A stretch of DNA of 64,000 bases from Physcomitrium patens (lineage: Eukaryota > Streptophyta > Bryopsida > Funariales > Funariaceae), in assembly GCF_000002425.4 (NCBI RefSeq), contig NC_037257.1:11987328-12051327 (forward strand). Direction: 5' to 3'. The notes below the pieces were generated by a model. The model saw only the letters and a program-made list of their open reading frames with translations, was not told the DNA's origin and searched no databases. The translations under genes and the position numbers were made by a program. How positions within the stretch are numbered: position 1 is the first letter of the stretch; each line of letters opens with the position of its first letter. Below, piece after piece: positions 1-11,013 of this stretch.

Positions 1-1
1 C

Positions 2-622
2 AACTATGGGTATCATTCGAAGCTTGATTTATTGAGTCCGTCAACAAATAATAATCCAGCAGCTGAAGGATTTGCAAAACAACTATTAGAGCTTCAAAAT
101 AAATTGAAGCTTCAATTACAATCCGCTCAAGAATCCTACAAGGCATCTGTAGATAGATTTTGGAATCAAGCACGTACTTTCAAAAATGGAGATAAAGCAT
201 GGCTTCTTCGACGGAATATCAAGACCAAGCGACCATGTGATAAGTTGGACTATCGAAGATTGGGACCATTTATCATCCAGAAGCAAATCAATCTAGTGGC
301 GTACCATCCGGAATTATCGGCTTCTATGAAGGTACATCCAGTCTTTCATATTTCTCTGTTGGAGCCTTATCGAGAGTCATCTTTTTTTGGAAGAGTACAA
401 TGTCCGCCACCTAGTATTGAGATCAAGAACCACAAGGAATATGAGATTGAAAAGGTACTGGATTCATGGCGAAGGTGGGGCAAGTTGAAGTATCTTATTC
501 ATTTGTGCGGCTACGATATTAATGAGCGAACATGGGAGCCAGCTGAAAATCTCACCAATGCGCCGCAAAAGGTACAGGAGTTTTATCAACAATATCCTCA
601 TAAACCTAAGCCAGTTCGATGA
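2..622 (+). CDS. Ty3/gypsy integrase C-terminus with chromodomain (element E1, partial)
   Basis: This is the 3' end of a gypsy pol frame, open from the window edge to a TGA at 620-622. The N-terminal part is the post-catalytic integrase tail. It includes the GPY/F-like module with DKLDYRRLGPF and the HPVFHISLLEPY motif typical of chromoviral integrases. A chromodomain follows, roughly residues 130-185 of the open stretch, with KEYEIEKVLDS, a YLIHLCGYD core and ERTWEPAENL. The usual aromatic in the 'HWKGY' position reads Leu here. The integrase would insert element cDNA, and the chromodomain would steer it to modified histones. Unlike the related element at 3.1-8.3 kb, this stretch has no internal stop, so E1 looks younger. 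The catalytic core lies outside the window. Confidence 0.85.
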   Translation, partial: NYGYHSKLDLLSPSTNNNPAAEGFAKQLLELQNKLKLQLQSAQESYKASVDRFWNQARTFKNGDKAWLLRRNIKTKRPCDKLDYRRLGPFIIQKQINLVAYHPELSASMKVHPVFHISLLEPYRESSFFGRVQCPPPSIEIKNHKEYEIEKVLDSWRRWGKLKYLIHLCGYDINERTWEPAENLTNAPQKVQEFYQQYPHKPKPVR

Positions 623-935
623 TAGCTTCCTTCTAAAGCTTGCTCACCTAAGAATATAAGAAAGGGAGAGAGCACCACCAAAATTTGTAGTTGATGTAGT
701 TATTTACTCCAAGATAAAATAGAATTTTTTCAGTAGACATAGTTTGGTCTTCTGATATGGATAGCCAAGAGATAGATACTATGCCAGTTAGATTATCTCA
801 ACCGACTAGCTCACGAAGGCGACCCCGAGATGAAGAACTGCCTACACCATGACGACGATGGAGGATACCGAGTAACCGATCACTGGTGATTGTATTTGAG
901 TCCGAGCCTGCTTACGATGGTCAGCCAGAAGGCGT
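623..935 (+). other. 3' noncoding region of gypsy element E1
   Basis: This follows the pol stop codon and has no long open frame. It resembles the matching region of the downstream element (7774-8331) in position and in a purine-rich GATGAAGA stretch. It is cut at 935/936 by a solo LTR and resumes at 2187. Confidence 0.5.
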
Positions 936-2186
936 TGTCGGGGTAGAGTGAGTTTGCCTCAAGAAAGCACTGGGCTTCTGGCTGTCACTAAATACTCAAT
1001 CAAGTTTGAAATATAAGGGTAACAATTTTATATATATAAACTCCTCTCCTTTGGAGCAATTACATCAATATACAAGCCTTAAAATCCAAAGAACACCAAA
1101 ATACTTGATAAGGTGTTATAAAAAACTTATATATCCTTATGAGGAATTTTTCCCGAAGTTCAACAGCTCATAACTTACAATCTAACCGTCTAAACAACTC
1201 CAAATTTTACATGGAGTACTGATATATCTTTAGCAACTACCACACCAAAATTCAACTGTAAATTCGTCTTGGATCTTGTGATATCTTGAAAACCCTAACT
1301 GTAGCTTCAAACCCTAGCTTTTTTACACCCGTGTACAACTTCCTTTATATCTCACAAAGTAATTATTCAAATACTATGAAACTTTGATCTTAAGCTTTTT
1401 AACCCAATTACACACACTTGTAGAAATTTTGAGCCAAAAATTCGTCCAGAAACTCAAGATATGGCTTCATCCATAACTAGCAACAAAACGATATACTTAC
1501 TGCCTTCAAATTACAAGTGCTGTCTTCAACGCCTCATAACTCCTTCACCCAATCTTAGAATTCACTATACAGTAAGTAGAATGTGTAGCCAAGAAAATGC
1601 TCCCTCCAAATCCAGTCGCCGATCTTCCGTTGCTCTCCGTATTCGTATGTGATGCCCAAAAGAAGTGACAGTAGGTACAAAATTGACACCTTATCTTTGA
1701 ACATTCATATCTTTTCCATTAAAACTCGAAATCACACAAAATCTTCACCTAAATTATACCCAAAACCCTAAACCTTTTGACCCTAGCCTCCAAAGCTCGA
1801 ATGGCCTCGAAAGAGGAACCCTAATTCCTAATATGGCCTTAGGCAGCCTCCTCAAAGCCCATTGGGCATGGTATTCAACCAATAGGGATGAAGTTCTTCA
1901 CCCCTTGCCTTCATCCAACCATGCCTTACTTTCACCCTTCCCAATAAGCCTCCTTCTAGTTATATTTTCATCTTTTAACTCCTCCCTTCCCTTAATCTTT
2001 ATACTAACTATCTAAATCCTTTATAATATAAACTCTATAATCAAACTAGATTAACTTCCAAATAATTTTTCTTATTTCAATTCATTTTAAATTAACATAC
2101 TAACTATTCTAACTCACATTAAGACTTATAAACATATTACATATTTTCACTAATTTTTACGTACTGTAAGTAATTACATTACGACA
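936..2186 (-). mobile_element. Solo LTR (TGTCG...CGACA family) inserted in E1
   Basis: The segment starts TGTCG and ends CGACA, perfect inverted termini. It is flanked by a 4-bp direct repeat GCGT at 932-935 and 2187-2190, as expected for an LTR left by internal recombination. The terminal sequence and length (about 1.25 kb) match the LTR at 60163-61508, and the interior resembles the minus-strand copy at 48969-50291. I infer minus orientation from that resemblance. Short open frames inside (for example near 1461 and 1833) have no recognisable domain and I treat them as chance. Confidence 0.7.
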
Positions 2187-2415
2187 GCGTATTTGTAGGA
2201 CAATTTTACAATGAGGATACGGAAGTTCATGCTTAGTCAGAAGTTGAAGGAGTGGGCCACTACCGTTAGCTTCAAGGGCCGATGAACCACTTGCCTCGTG
2301 AACAATAGTTGGAGTTCATAGCAGACGTTATGGGACAGATCTTCATTTTTTTGCGTTGATACTGATTAACAACAACATTACTTCTCAGAGACGTCAAAGC
2401 TAAAGGAAGGGGTGA
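2187..2415 (+). other. End of E1 3' region with polypurine tract
   Basis: This continues the E1 noncoding tail after the solo LTR. It ends in a polypurine tract AAAGGAAGGGG at about 2402-2412, just before an LTR starting TGTTAGGG at 2416. That is the primer position for plus-strand synthesis in retroelements. Confidence 0.6.
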
Positions 2416-2742
2416 TGTTAGGGACATAGTCCTTAGAACCTTCTAGAGACAAGTTTCTAGAACCTTCTAAAGACAAGTTTCTAGAATCTTCTAGAAGCAA
2501 GTCTTTGGAACTTTCTAGAAGCTTCTTAGTTAGTAGAAGATGTTAGGGACATAGTCCTTAGAACCTTCTAGAGATAAGTTTCTAGAACCTTCTAGAAACA
2601 AGTCTCTGGAACCTTCTAGAAGCTTCTTAGTTGATAGAAGATGTTAGGGACATAGTCCTTAGAACCTTCTAGAGATAAGTTTTTAGAACCTTCTAGAAGC
2701 AAGTCTCTAGAACCTTCTAGAAGCTTCCTAGTTTGTAGAAGT
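2416..2742 (+). repeat. Tandem repeats in LTR U3
   Basis: Three units each start with TGTTAGGGACATAGTCCTTAG, at 2416, 2541 and 2642, spaced 125 and 101 bases. The first unit carries one extra copy of the inner TTCTAGAACCTTCTA-like module. The pattern resembles enhancer repeats in retroelement U3 regions. Confidence 0.9.
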
Positions 2743-2758
2743 TGCTTGAGAAGCTTCC
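2435..2758 (+). promoter_or_regulatory. Array of heat-shock elements (nGAAnnTTCn units)
   Basis: The U3 repeats contain many perfect alternating GAA/TTC units at 5-base spacing, the binding pattern of heat-shock factor. Four-unit runs occur at 2479-2496, 2508-2525, 2580-2597, 2609-2626 and 2710-2727. Three-unit runs occur at 2455-2467 and 2686-2698. Weaker runs start at about 2436, 2561 and 2662. The array lies directly upstream of a TATA box. Heat induction is an inference by analogy with the Arabidopsis ONSEN (ATCOPIA78) LTR. Confidence 0.75.
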
Positions 2759-2768
2759 TAAATAGGAG

Positions 2769-2776
2769 TATATATT
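2769..2776 (+). promoter_or_regulatory. TATA box of the hybrid LTR
   Basis: TATATATT lies about 40 bases after the last heat-shock element and would place the start of transcription (U3/R border) near 2800. Confidence 0.55.
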
Positions 2777-3338
2777 GGAATCGAGGCTGAAGAGTTCTTT
2801 AGTCTCGACAACACATCTCTTGGAGCTCTAGCTCACCTCTCTGGTGTTGTTCTTGTATTCATCTCATTAATCTAGTTCTTGCCAATTCTTCTTGAACTTC
2901 TTGTTAGATCTCGAGTCTGTATTTCTATATTCGTGACATCTTCGCTCTTGTGAACTCCTTTCTTACTTCTAGTCTAGTTTCAAGGGTGTCTAGTTTTCTT
3001 GAATTTTGGCAATAGCCATTCCAGTTTCTTTTTTAATATACATATCAAATTATTTCTATTTTGTCATCTTTCTTTGAGAGAAGTCTCACTTGTTTATTTT
3101 TTTTTATCATATTCTTGTCTTTGACAGATTGACAAGAGTACACTTACAATATCAAAGCTTTGTCTAATCTTGATTAAGAGTGGATTATCCTTTTTGCTTG
3201 ATAAGACATAAGCATATTAGAAGTTGCAGATTACCTTCTTCTAAATTGATATTGTCCTTAGTATTTTCTTTGTTCTCAAGTCCTTTCTTCTATTTGTCTT
3301 CAGCAATATTAGACATCTTTTCTTTTCTGAGTGTTATC

Positions 3339-4279
3339 ATGGCAGAACTTCTTGAAATGAATGGCAGAACAACAAGATTGGCAAGATGTGAAGATATAGA
3401 AATGATTGGAGTTGCTTCAACATCTGTACCAAATCATGCACCAAACCCTTCTCCTATGGTGGAATACTCTTCAAGTGTTAGAGAACCAAGAATTTTCCTA
3501 CTCGAGAAGTTTGATGGCACCAGATCAAAGTTTAGAGGATTTATCAATCAAGTACAACGTGTGATTGAACTTCAATTCCAAAGCTATCCAAGTCTAGGAT
3601 GGCAAGTTAGATTCATTAGTACTCTTCTTTCAAGTTCAACATTATCATGATTTTCATCTTTTCTTAAACGATGAGATCCAATATTGAATAATCTAAAGGC
3701 TTTTTTGACAGAGTTTCAATCCATGTATGGAAAATATGATACAATTCGTATTGCAACCAATAAGTTCCGTATTTTGTAAGAAGGCAATCAATCAGTAATA
3801 TTGTATGCTTCACAATTTGACAACTTGTCACTGATATCAAGTGGCATGATGCTGCACTTATTAGTCAATTTCTCTACGGATTACAATATGAGGTAAAAAA
3901 ATTAATGCTCAACTTATTTGATCTTCAAACATTGAGTCAAACAATTGACTTTGCTAAAAAGTGCGACAATCATCTTTTTGAATTTCAATCTGAGAACCAT
4001 ACAAGTGGATCTCAACGTTACTATAATTCAATGGCAATACCAACATCTCTTCAACGCATATATTTGGAAGTAGAGGATATGTAAATTGATGCAATATGTT
4101 TCAAACCTCTTACTGAGCAAGAAAAGATTTATTGTTGTCAAGAAGGATTGTGCTTATATTGTGGAGAACCTAAGCACACTACTCAACATTGCCCAAAGAA
4201 GCGGCGCAACCATAAAATGAGGAGTATGGTGATCAAAGAAGATAGCATGTTGAAAAACGAATTTATTCAGCTACAATAG
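3339..4279 (+). pseudogene. E2 gag with CCHC zinc knuckle
   Basis: I place the start at ATG 3339 (MAELLEMNG). The capsid part has the retrotransposon gag block near REPRIFLLEKFDGTRSKFRGF at about 3480-3540. A TGA at 3648-3650 (Trp expected) and further stops interrupt it. A frameshift lies near 3830, within the run ending SLISSGMM. The nucleocapsid zinc knuckle CLYCGEPKHTTQHC spans 4151-4192 and has the C-X2-C-X4-H-X4-C spacing, followed by a basic KKRRN tail. The family role is virus-like particle formation and RNA packaging. This copy cannot make the full protein. Confidence 0.8.
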
Positions 4280-4398
4280 GAATTGTGCGACTGGAACCTT
4301 GTACAACGCCTAGTGAAGGTCCTATCTTCTCCTCAGAACCCTCTCCATATTTTACGATAAATGTTATTCTATGACCTAAATAGTACAAAGCCTCTGCC

Positions 4399-4690
4399 TT
4401 GCTAGATTCAAGAGCCTCAACATGTTTCTTAAATGAAGAATTTGCTAAAAGACATAGCATATTTTTAGTGAGGAAAACTAAACCTGTTTATGTAGAAGTC
4501 ATAGATGGTCGTCTATTGTCTTCAAGAGATGTTACTCATGAAATCTTTCTTATAGAAATAGCAACTAATGGTCATAGTAGCTTTGTAATATTTAATATCA
4601 TTAGATCTCCTTCTAATCCAGTCATTTTAAATTTATCATGGCTAGAAAAATATAATCCTAAAATAGATTGAACTTCTCGTAGTCTTGACT
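4399..4690 (+). pseudogene. E2 retropepsin-type protease
   Basis: The frame reads LDSRAS at its start, where aspartic retropepsins have LDSGAS. The active-site Gly is Arg here, a G-to-A change. The rest matches the family: EEFAKRH, the flap-like region, and FNIIRSPSNPVILNLSWLEKYNP at its end. A stop at 4669-4671 sits where family members have Trp. The enzyme would process Gag-Pol. The Gly change and the stop make this copy inactive. Confidence 0.8.
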
Positions 4691-4934
4691 TTTCTAAAAG
4701 TATAACTAAGAGTATAATTAATCAAATAAAAAGTCATAAGTCTAGTATAATTAAACCTATATTTGTAGGTGCAAGAGCTTTCTTGCATGCTGCAAAAGAA
4801 GGATCACCTTGTGTCATTTATGCCACACGTATTTCTACTGATGGAAAGACTTCAAGTGGCATTCCAAGCCAATATTAAGATTTTAAAGATGTATTTGAGA
4901 AGACGAATGCGAATACTCTTCAAGAGCATCTTTC

Positions 4935-6498
4935 CTATGACAACTCAATTGACCTTCAAGAAAGAGCACAACCGCCATTTGGATCACTCTACAATTTATT
5001 TCAAAATAAGTTGGTTGAACTCAAGGAGTATATTGAAGAAAATCTTGCCAAGAACTTCATATGCCATTCTAAATCTCCAACAAGAGCTCTAATTTTATTT
5101 GTGAAGAAAAAAAATGGATCATTGTGGATGTGTGTCGATTATCGAGGAGTCAACAAAATCACTATAGAAAATAAGTATCCACTACTTTTGATATCTCGAC
5201 TCCTTGATGAGTTGAATCAAGCTAAGATCTATACAAAAATAGATCTACGAAGAGCATACAATCTGGTACGCATCAAAGAAAGAGATGAATAGAAGACTGT
5301 GTTTCAAATAAGGTATGGACATTTTAAATACAACGTCATGCCTTCTGGACTTACAAATGCACCAACAGCATTCTAACATCTAATGAATGATGTCTTTCGA
5401 GAGTTTTTAGATGATTTTATTGTCTGTTACCTAAACGACAACTTAATCTATTCTAAGAACATAGAAGAACATAAACTTCATGTTCGTCATGTATTGCAAA
5501 AACTAAGAGATGCGGGACTCTATGCCAAGATAGAAAAGTATATATTTCATACTACTCAAGTTGATTTTTTAAGATACATCATTTCAAATGATGTACTTAT
5601 GATGGATCTTAAGAAAGTTCAAACTATTATGGATTGGAAGATCTCAAAAATGGTAAGAGATTTCCAATGCTTTTTGGGATTTGCCAACTACTATCGGATC
5701 TTCACAAAAGACTTCTCTCAAGTTGTAGCTCCACTTACACGTTTGACTTGCAAAGACAAACTTCAATGAAATCAAGAAACTGAAGTAGCATTTGAAGCTT
5801 TAAAAATAGCCTTTGTTTTTGCACCAATCTTGTATTGCATTGATTTTTCTAAGCTATTTTTTATGGAAAAAAATGCATCAAACTTTGCTTTGGGTACCAT
5901 ATTGTCTCAAATAGAAACAAATAATAAACTTTATTCAATAGCTTTTCATTCGAGAAAATTTTTAGCAGTCGAGATCAACTACGAGATCAATTACAAAAAA
6001 CTTCTTGTAATCATGGATTTGTTTCAAGAATGGTGCCATTATTTAGAAGGTACTTTTCGCCCAGTCACCATGTATATGGATCACAAGAACCTTAAATATT
6101 TTATATCAACACATGTTTTGAATTATCGCCAAGCCTGTTGGAGTATGTTTTTGTCAAGATTCGAATTCAAGATCACTTATCGACTAGGAAAACAACAAGG
6201 TTTATCAGATGCACTCTCTAGACAATCTTACCTTACATCAAAAGAAGGAGATGCTGCTTTTAATCAAGAACAGATAATTCTCTTGAAGCCAAAGCATCTT
6301 CATCTTCGAGCAATAAAATCAACACTAACTATTGATTCAATTTTTATTAAGCAAGTTCAGTCAAGTATGTCTTCTGATCTTCTTATTCATGATATTAAGA
6401 AAAATCCTTCAAAGTCTCATGATACTTCCAAGTTCGAATTCAAAAAGAATCTACTATATTTTGAAGGATGCTTATATGTTCTAGAAGATGAACCTTGA
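4935..6498 (+). pseudogene. E2 reverse transcriptase and RNase H
   Basis: The RT begins near the FG-LYN block (about 4975) and has FVKKKNGSLWMCVDYRGVNK (about 5098-5157), then KYPLLLI, YTKIDLRRAYN and the catalytic box at about 5425. That box reads YLND where gypsy RTs have YLDD, so one catalytic Asp is lost. Stops at 5290 (Trp site in RDE*KT), 5374 (Gln site in F*HLMND) and 5767 (Trp site) fit C-to-T decay. RNase H follows at 5830-6240 with ASNFALGTILSQ, SRKFLAVEINYE, MDHKNLKYF and LSDALSR. The DAS signature reads NAS. These would copy element RNA into DNA. Confidence 0.9.
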
Positions 6499-7773
6499 TT
6501 ATGTGTTCTTCAAGCTCATCATGACTTTCCAGTAGCAGGACATTTTGGGTACAATAAAACTTTGGAATTAATATCTAGAGACTTTTAATGGTCGCAAATG
6601 TGGAAAGCAGTCAAAGATTTTGTACAATTTTGTGATGTTTTCTCAAGATCAAAAACTCCTCGTCATTGACCTTACGGACTTCTTCAGCCATTATCCATTC
6701 CAAAACAACCATGGTCTTCTGTTTCTATGGATTTCATCATGAATCTTCCAATCTTACATTCTTATGACTCTATATTCATGATAGTAGATCATTTTACCAA
6801 GATGGCACATTTAGTACCATGTACAAAATCTATCTTAAGTGAAGAAACAGCTAAGCTCTTTCTTGACAATATCTATCGCTATCATGGATTATCCAAGGAT
6901 ATTATATTAGATAGAAAAACTCAATTTATATCAAGATTTTGGTAGATTCTTTTTAAGATTCTAAAAGTGGATATAAAACTATTTTGGACATTCTATCCTC
7001 AAATTGATGGACAAACGGAGCGTGCTAATCAAGTTTTGGAGTAGTATTTAAGATGTACCACTAACTACCTACAAGATGATTGAACAACTCTTTTGCCATT
7101 GGCAGAGTTTGCTTATAATAACATGATACATTCTTCTACAAAACAAACACCTTTCTTTACCAATTATGGTTATCATTCATAACTTGATACTTTTGACTTT
7201 TTAGAAGTTGATAATCCTGCTGCAAAAGATTTGGCAATTCATTTATCAGAGCTACATGCAACAATGAAGGCGTAGTTAAAAGAATCTCAAGAACAACAAA
7301 AGGTCAATACGGATGTCTATCGAAAGGGACAACCACCATTCCATATCGGTGATAAGGTATGGTCACTTTGTCGCAATATCAAGACCACTTGTCCTTCTGA
7401 TAAGTTGGACTATCAAAGGCTTGGACTATTTTCTATTTCTGTTCAAATCACTCCAGTTGCATATCGTTTATACCTATCGAAGTCAATGAAAATACATCCA
7501 ATATTCCACGTATCTCTTCTTGAACCATACAAGTTAGTGGACATACCAAGAAGAAGAAAAGCTCCACTTCTTCCTCTAGAAGTGGACAATAATGAAGAGT
7601 TTGAAGTAGAAGAAGTCTTAGATTCAAGGTGGCACCAAAATAAATTAAAATATCTTATCCATTAGCACGAATATGATATTAGTGAATGCACATGAGAGCC
7701 AATAAAGAATCTTGCAAATGCAACAAAGGTGGTGGAGAATTTTCATCGACGACATCCATCAAAATCAAGATGA
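6499..7773 (+). pseudogene. E2 integrase and chromodomain
   Basis: After a TGA in RNase H/linker sequence (6496-6498), the integrase zinc-binding region runs through about 6520-6670. The core starts at MDFIMNLP, with the first catalytic Asp in SMDFI (6727-6741) and IVDHFTKMAHL. The second acid reads ILDRKTQFIS at about 6905, Arg for Gly after the Asp. FYPQIDGQTERANQ-like sequence at 6992-7032 carries the catalytic Glu. The tail has DKLDYQRLGLF and HPIFHVSLLEPY. The chromodomain is FEVEEVLDSRW (about 7600-7632) and ends with a stop for Trp at 7663-7665. At least seven stops, nearly all at Gln or Trp positions, break it. Confidence 0.85.
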
Positions 7774-8331
7774 AAATCTTTCTTATAAAAGAAACAAGAT
7801 CTAAGTAAGATAACATTCTACTTTCAATCCTTCTTTATAGCTTCTTTGTAGTTGTGACACTCAGGAGATGGAGAACCAACAACCAGCAGATTTGACTCAA
7901 GAGTCTTCATTTGCTGACCTATCGGATGAGATACTACGATTGTTACAACCTTCAAGACGATGAAATTGAGATGAAGATCTTCAAGAATGACATATTCTTC
8001 CTTGAATAGATGGCAAGGTACAATGCGTTTGGTATCACGACTTTGGAAGGGACTCCCGATTTTTGGTGATTTTACTAGAGGTAGGAACAACTCCTGATGG
8101 TGTTCCAAATATTTTATTCAAAGGAAGTTATGAAGGCCTCAACAATGATCAAATAACTGGGTGGTCTTCCTGCTTGGTATGGAAGACTACCGATGGTTGA
8201 GAGGTCCTATCAATCATCTTTGGAGAGAGCAAAGATCAGAGTAAGTGACAACTATAATTTATCGCATCATAGATTTCTTCAACATATGATGACCGCTCTT
8301 CATGGAACTCGTTCCTAGAAGGGGAGGGTAA
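7774..8331 (+). other. E2 3' noncoding region and polypurine tract
   Basis: No open frame with a recognisable domain is present. The tract GAAGGGGAGGG at 8318-8328 lies three bases before the LTR start and is the expected plus-strand primer. Confidence 0.7.
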
Positions 8332-8889
8332 TGTCACGGACATACACATATAAGTTAGTAATTACATGTATAAATAGGTAGAAGTAAGTAAAAGTCAATA
8401 AAATTAAGTTAATTCTATAATATTTACCATGGAAGCTTCCTAAAAGATTTATAGATACTCCTTTGACTTTATAGGTGTCTTTAATTGACTTTTTGGTTTA
8501 AAAACGTGGTCAACAAGTTTGCCATGTTCCACACATGTTATTAGCTTGAAAACCAAGCTAACTATGTGGCTCACACGTGAAAAAATTTGCCTTGTAAGTC
8601 AAGGCATGTCTCTTACAAAATCAACACATATTGGAGGTCCTATAGAACATCGCCTTATAGCCCCTAATTAGATAGTATATATAGAGATAAGAGTAAAGCC
8701 TTCTTTACTCTTGTCAATTCATTTTTTGCTTCCAGTCTAGTTTCAAGGGTCTCTAGTTTGCTTGGCTTTTGGTAATAGCCATGCTAGTTTCTTTTTTAAT
8801 ATACATATCAAGTTATTTCTATTTCGTCATCTTTCTTTGAGAAAAGTCTCACTTGTTTATTTATTTTTATCATGTTATTGTCCTTGACA
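8332..8889 (+). repeat. 3' LTR of gypsy element E2
   Basis: It begins TGTCACGGACATACAC and ends near CTTGACA. A TATA-like TATATATA lies at about 8676-8683. Related copies lie at 19599-20175 (plus) and 28172-28596 (minus). The 3' part is shared with the hybrid LTR at 2957-3127. Confidence 0.8.
8689..8712 (+). promoter_or_regulatory. Hairpin just downstream of the LTR TATA box
   Basis: AAGAGTAAAG and CTTTACTCTT form a perfect 10-bp stem with a 4-base loop, a few bases after the TATA box. The copy at 19960-19983 keeps the stem with a paired change (A-T to G-C). It would lie in or near the R region of the transcript. Confidence 0.55.
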
Positions 8890-11013
8890 TGTTCATCTTT
8901 TTAAGCCATATTGAGGTGAAGTAGTCACATGTATAATCTACTTTCAAAATCAAATTTCAACGAAAGTAATTTCTTCTTACATAACAATATTTGAATTTTG
9001 GCATAAGAAAAAATCTGATATAATTCACATTTGTGTATTTAGAAGTAAATATTTTGATAATATCCTTGATCTTCTTTGAGTTAAGCTTAATGGTAAAACT
9101 CAAGAATATATTTTCTTTGAATATACTTCAATTAACAAAGGCTGTAAGATCGAATAATTAAACAATGGAGCCATATTAATCTCTTAAGATATTATTTCTT
9201 AAGAAGAGTGTATTCCTCTTTATCCAACTATTATACAATCTAACTACTTCTTTAATTCTATTATTCAAGCCTATTTCTATTTTTATCAAATAAGTGGATT
9301 ATCTTTTTTTGATCTCTCTACCATGCCTTTAAGCCTCTCTACTAGAGCTACTCTGTCACTATCATTACTACTAGTAATTGATACCATACTAGCACCTTAA
9401 TCCTTTACCTTACTTTTTAGACTTGCAAATTTATGATTTGCTACTAATGCTCCCAAGTTTCTATGATCCTACTTGATGTCCATATCAAATCCTCTTTATG
9501 AATTACAACTGCCTTTGCTGACATAATCTTATATTCAACTCAGCCTATCTTAAAGTTGTGTTACATATAGCTACTAGATCATTACCACTAGCACTTCTTA
9601 CTATGCCATTGTCTACTACTATGGCCTTGTAACCCATAACTCAGATCCAAATATACTCTCTGCTACCATCTCAATCTTTTCTATATACATTGTAGAATCA
9701 CCATTAAGTCTAAAGCTATGTCTTACTTACACCATTACATTCACTCTCTTTCTACTACCTCTAATAGTCTCAAAATCAACCCACTATCAATTAGCTTGTT
9801 TCTTGTGTCTATTTACCAATCTTCTTGTAATAACTATGGCATTCCATTGCCAAAATACTTATTTAAAAATTATGATCCTAATACTCTTTGACTGCAATTT
9901 AATTTCAACCTTTCTTCCGAAACAAAGTGTACCTTCATCTTTGTTGTTGTTGTTGTGCTTCTAGAATCTAAGTCCTATACCAAAGCAAAGTATTCTTTTG
10001 AATGCTATCACTAACAAATCACCATAATTGAAGAGTTCACATGTTGTCAATGATACCTAGATATTCATAAATCTCTCAACTCATCAAAAGTTTTAAAAAT
10101 TATTTGTAAATAGATTTTCAAACTCAAGCTTAGTAATAGCAACATGGTAGATTACAAAGTGTGATTTATAGCTTGCAAATTTAATAATTTCTTGGGCTTG
10201 AACTATCATAAAATCTTCTTCTTAGCCATCATAATTAAATCAAAATTTAGTCAATCTACTTCATCTTTGCACTCATTGCACAAATAGATCTTTACATCTA
10301 CCAAATAGATGTAAAGATTGCCTTTTCAAATAGATTCTTGCGAGATAAGATTTACATGCAAGTTCTAGAGGATGTCCTTTCTTCATGCTTCAACATAATA
10401 TATTGATTTAACAAAATCCTCTATATATTGAAGTAATTATCACACAAGTGATTTAAAGTTATCAATCAATTTTTGGCAATCTTTGGTTTTATAAATTCAT
10501 TTGTAAATAAAAATATCTATTATTTATAAAATGATTTGGATTTTGTAATACTCATCTTTTGTAATAATAATATATTGATTATGGCCAACAGTCTCTTCCT
10601 TCTTTATACAATTAAGACTTGGTTATACTCATAGTTCTTTGTCTTTGATCTTGGTAAGGTACACCACATCTTGAATCTATGAATTATTGGAAATATTGAT
10701 TGTAGCTGGCTTTAAGTAATTCAAGCTCTCTATATCAAACAAGAACTTGTGATGTTTGGATTTTTAGATACTAAACTTGTCTCGGTTGTGCTTGCTTCTT
10801 GGATACATCTTTTTGTTGCTGATTACTTTTTATACTTATCGACAAGGTGTTGTGTACTAATTTTTTATATAAAAATATTGTTGGTTCATTAAATTAAACT
10901 AATTGGTGCACTTGACCAAATATCTCCTTTGCTATCAATGGTTTTATCCAGTATATGTAGAATTTTAGCCAAGTGAACATTTGTGCTTGTAAACATATAT
11001 TTTGATATCTTTA
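8890..11013 (+). pseudogene. Ty1/copia relic, plus strand: reverse transcriptase fragment
   Basis: The stretch is AT-rich and full of stops. At about 10258-10400 a translation block reads LIAQIDLY, Q(M/I)DVKIAF, LRDKIYMQ, matching the copia RT block 'QMDVKTAFLNG.L.EEIYM'. Weaker RT-like sequence continues to about 11000. From about 8900 to 10200 I see no secure domain; it would hold the region between integrase and RT. The matching RNase H lies at 12640-13110 beyond an inserted LTR, so the two are halves of one element. Confidence 0.6.

Larger units (their letters stand above)
2416..3127 (+). repeat. Hybrid LTR shared by gypsy elements E1 and E2
   Basis: The LTR begins TGTTAGGG right after the E1 polypurine tract and ends near TTTGACA at 3127, so it is the 3' LTR of E1 and sits in the 5' LTR position of E2. 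Its last about 170 bases (from about 2957, 'agtctagtttcaaggg') match the 3' end of the E2 LTR at 8725-8889. Its U3 (2416-2950) is unlike the E2 U3. This looks like a recombinant LTR. I could not identify a clean tRNA primer site after 3127. Confidence 0.7.
3128..8331 (+). mobile_element. Ty3/gypsy chromovirus E2, internal region (dead)
   Basis: The order is gag, protease, reverse transcriptase, RNase H, integrase, chromodomain, then a noncoding tail and polypurine tract. Apart from a gag frameshift, protease to chromodomain stays in one frame but is broken by many stops. Most of these replace Gln (CAA/CAG to TAA/TAG) or Trp (TGG to TAG/TGA) codons. E2 is a close relative of E1, as their integrase tails show (DKLDY.RLG.F and SMK.HP.FH.SLLEPY). 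Confidence 0.9.

Noticed and set aside
1461..2015. Two short plus-strand open frames
   Set aside because: They lie within a solo LTR, have no domain, and their codons look like random AT-rich sequence.
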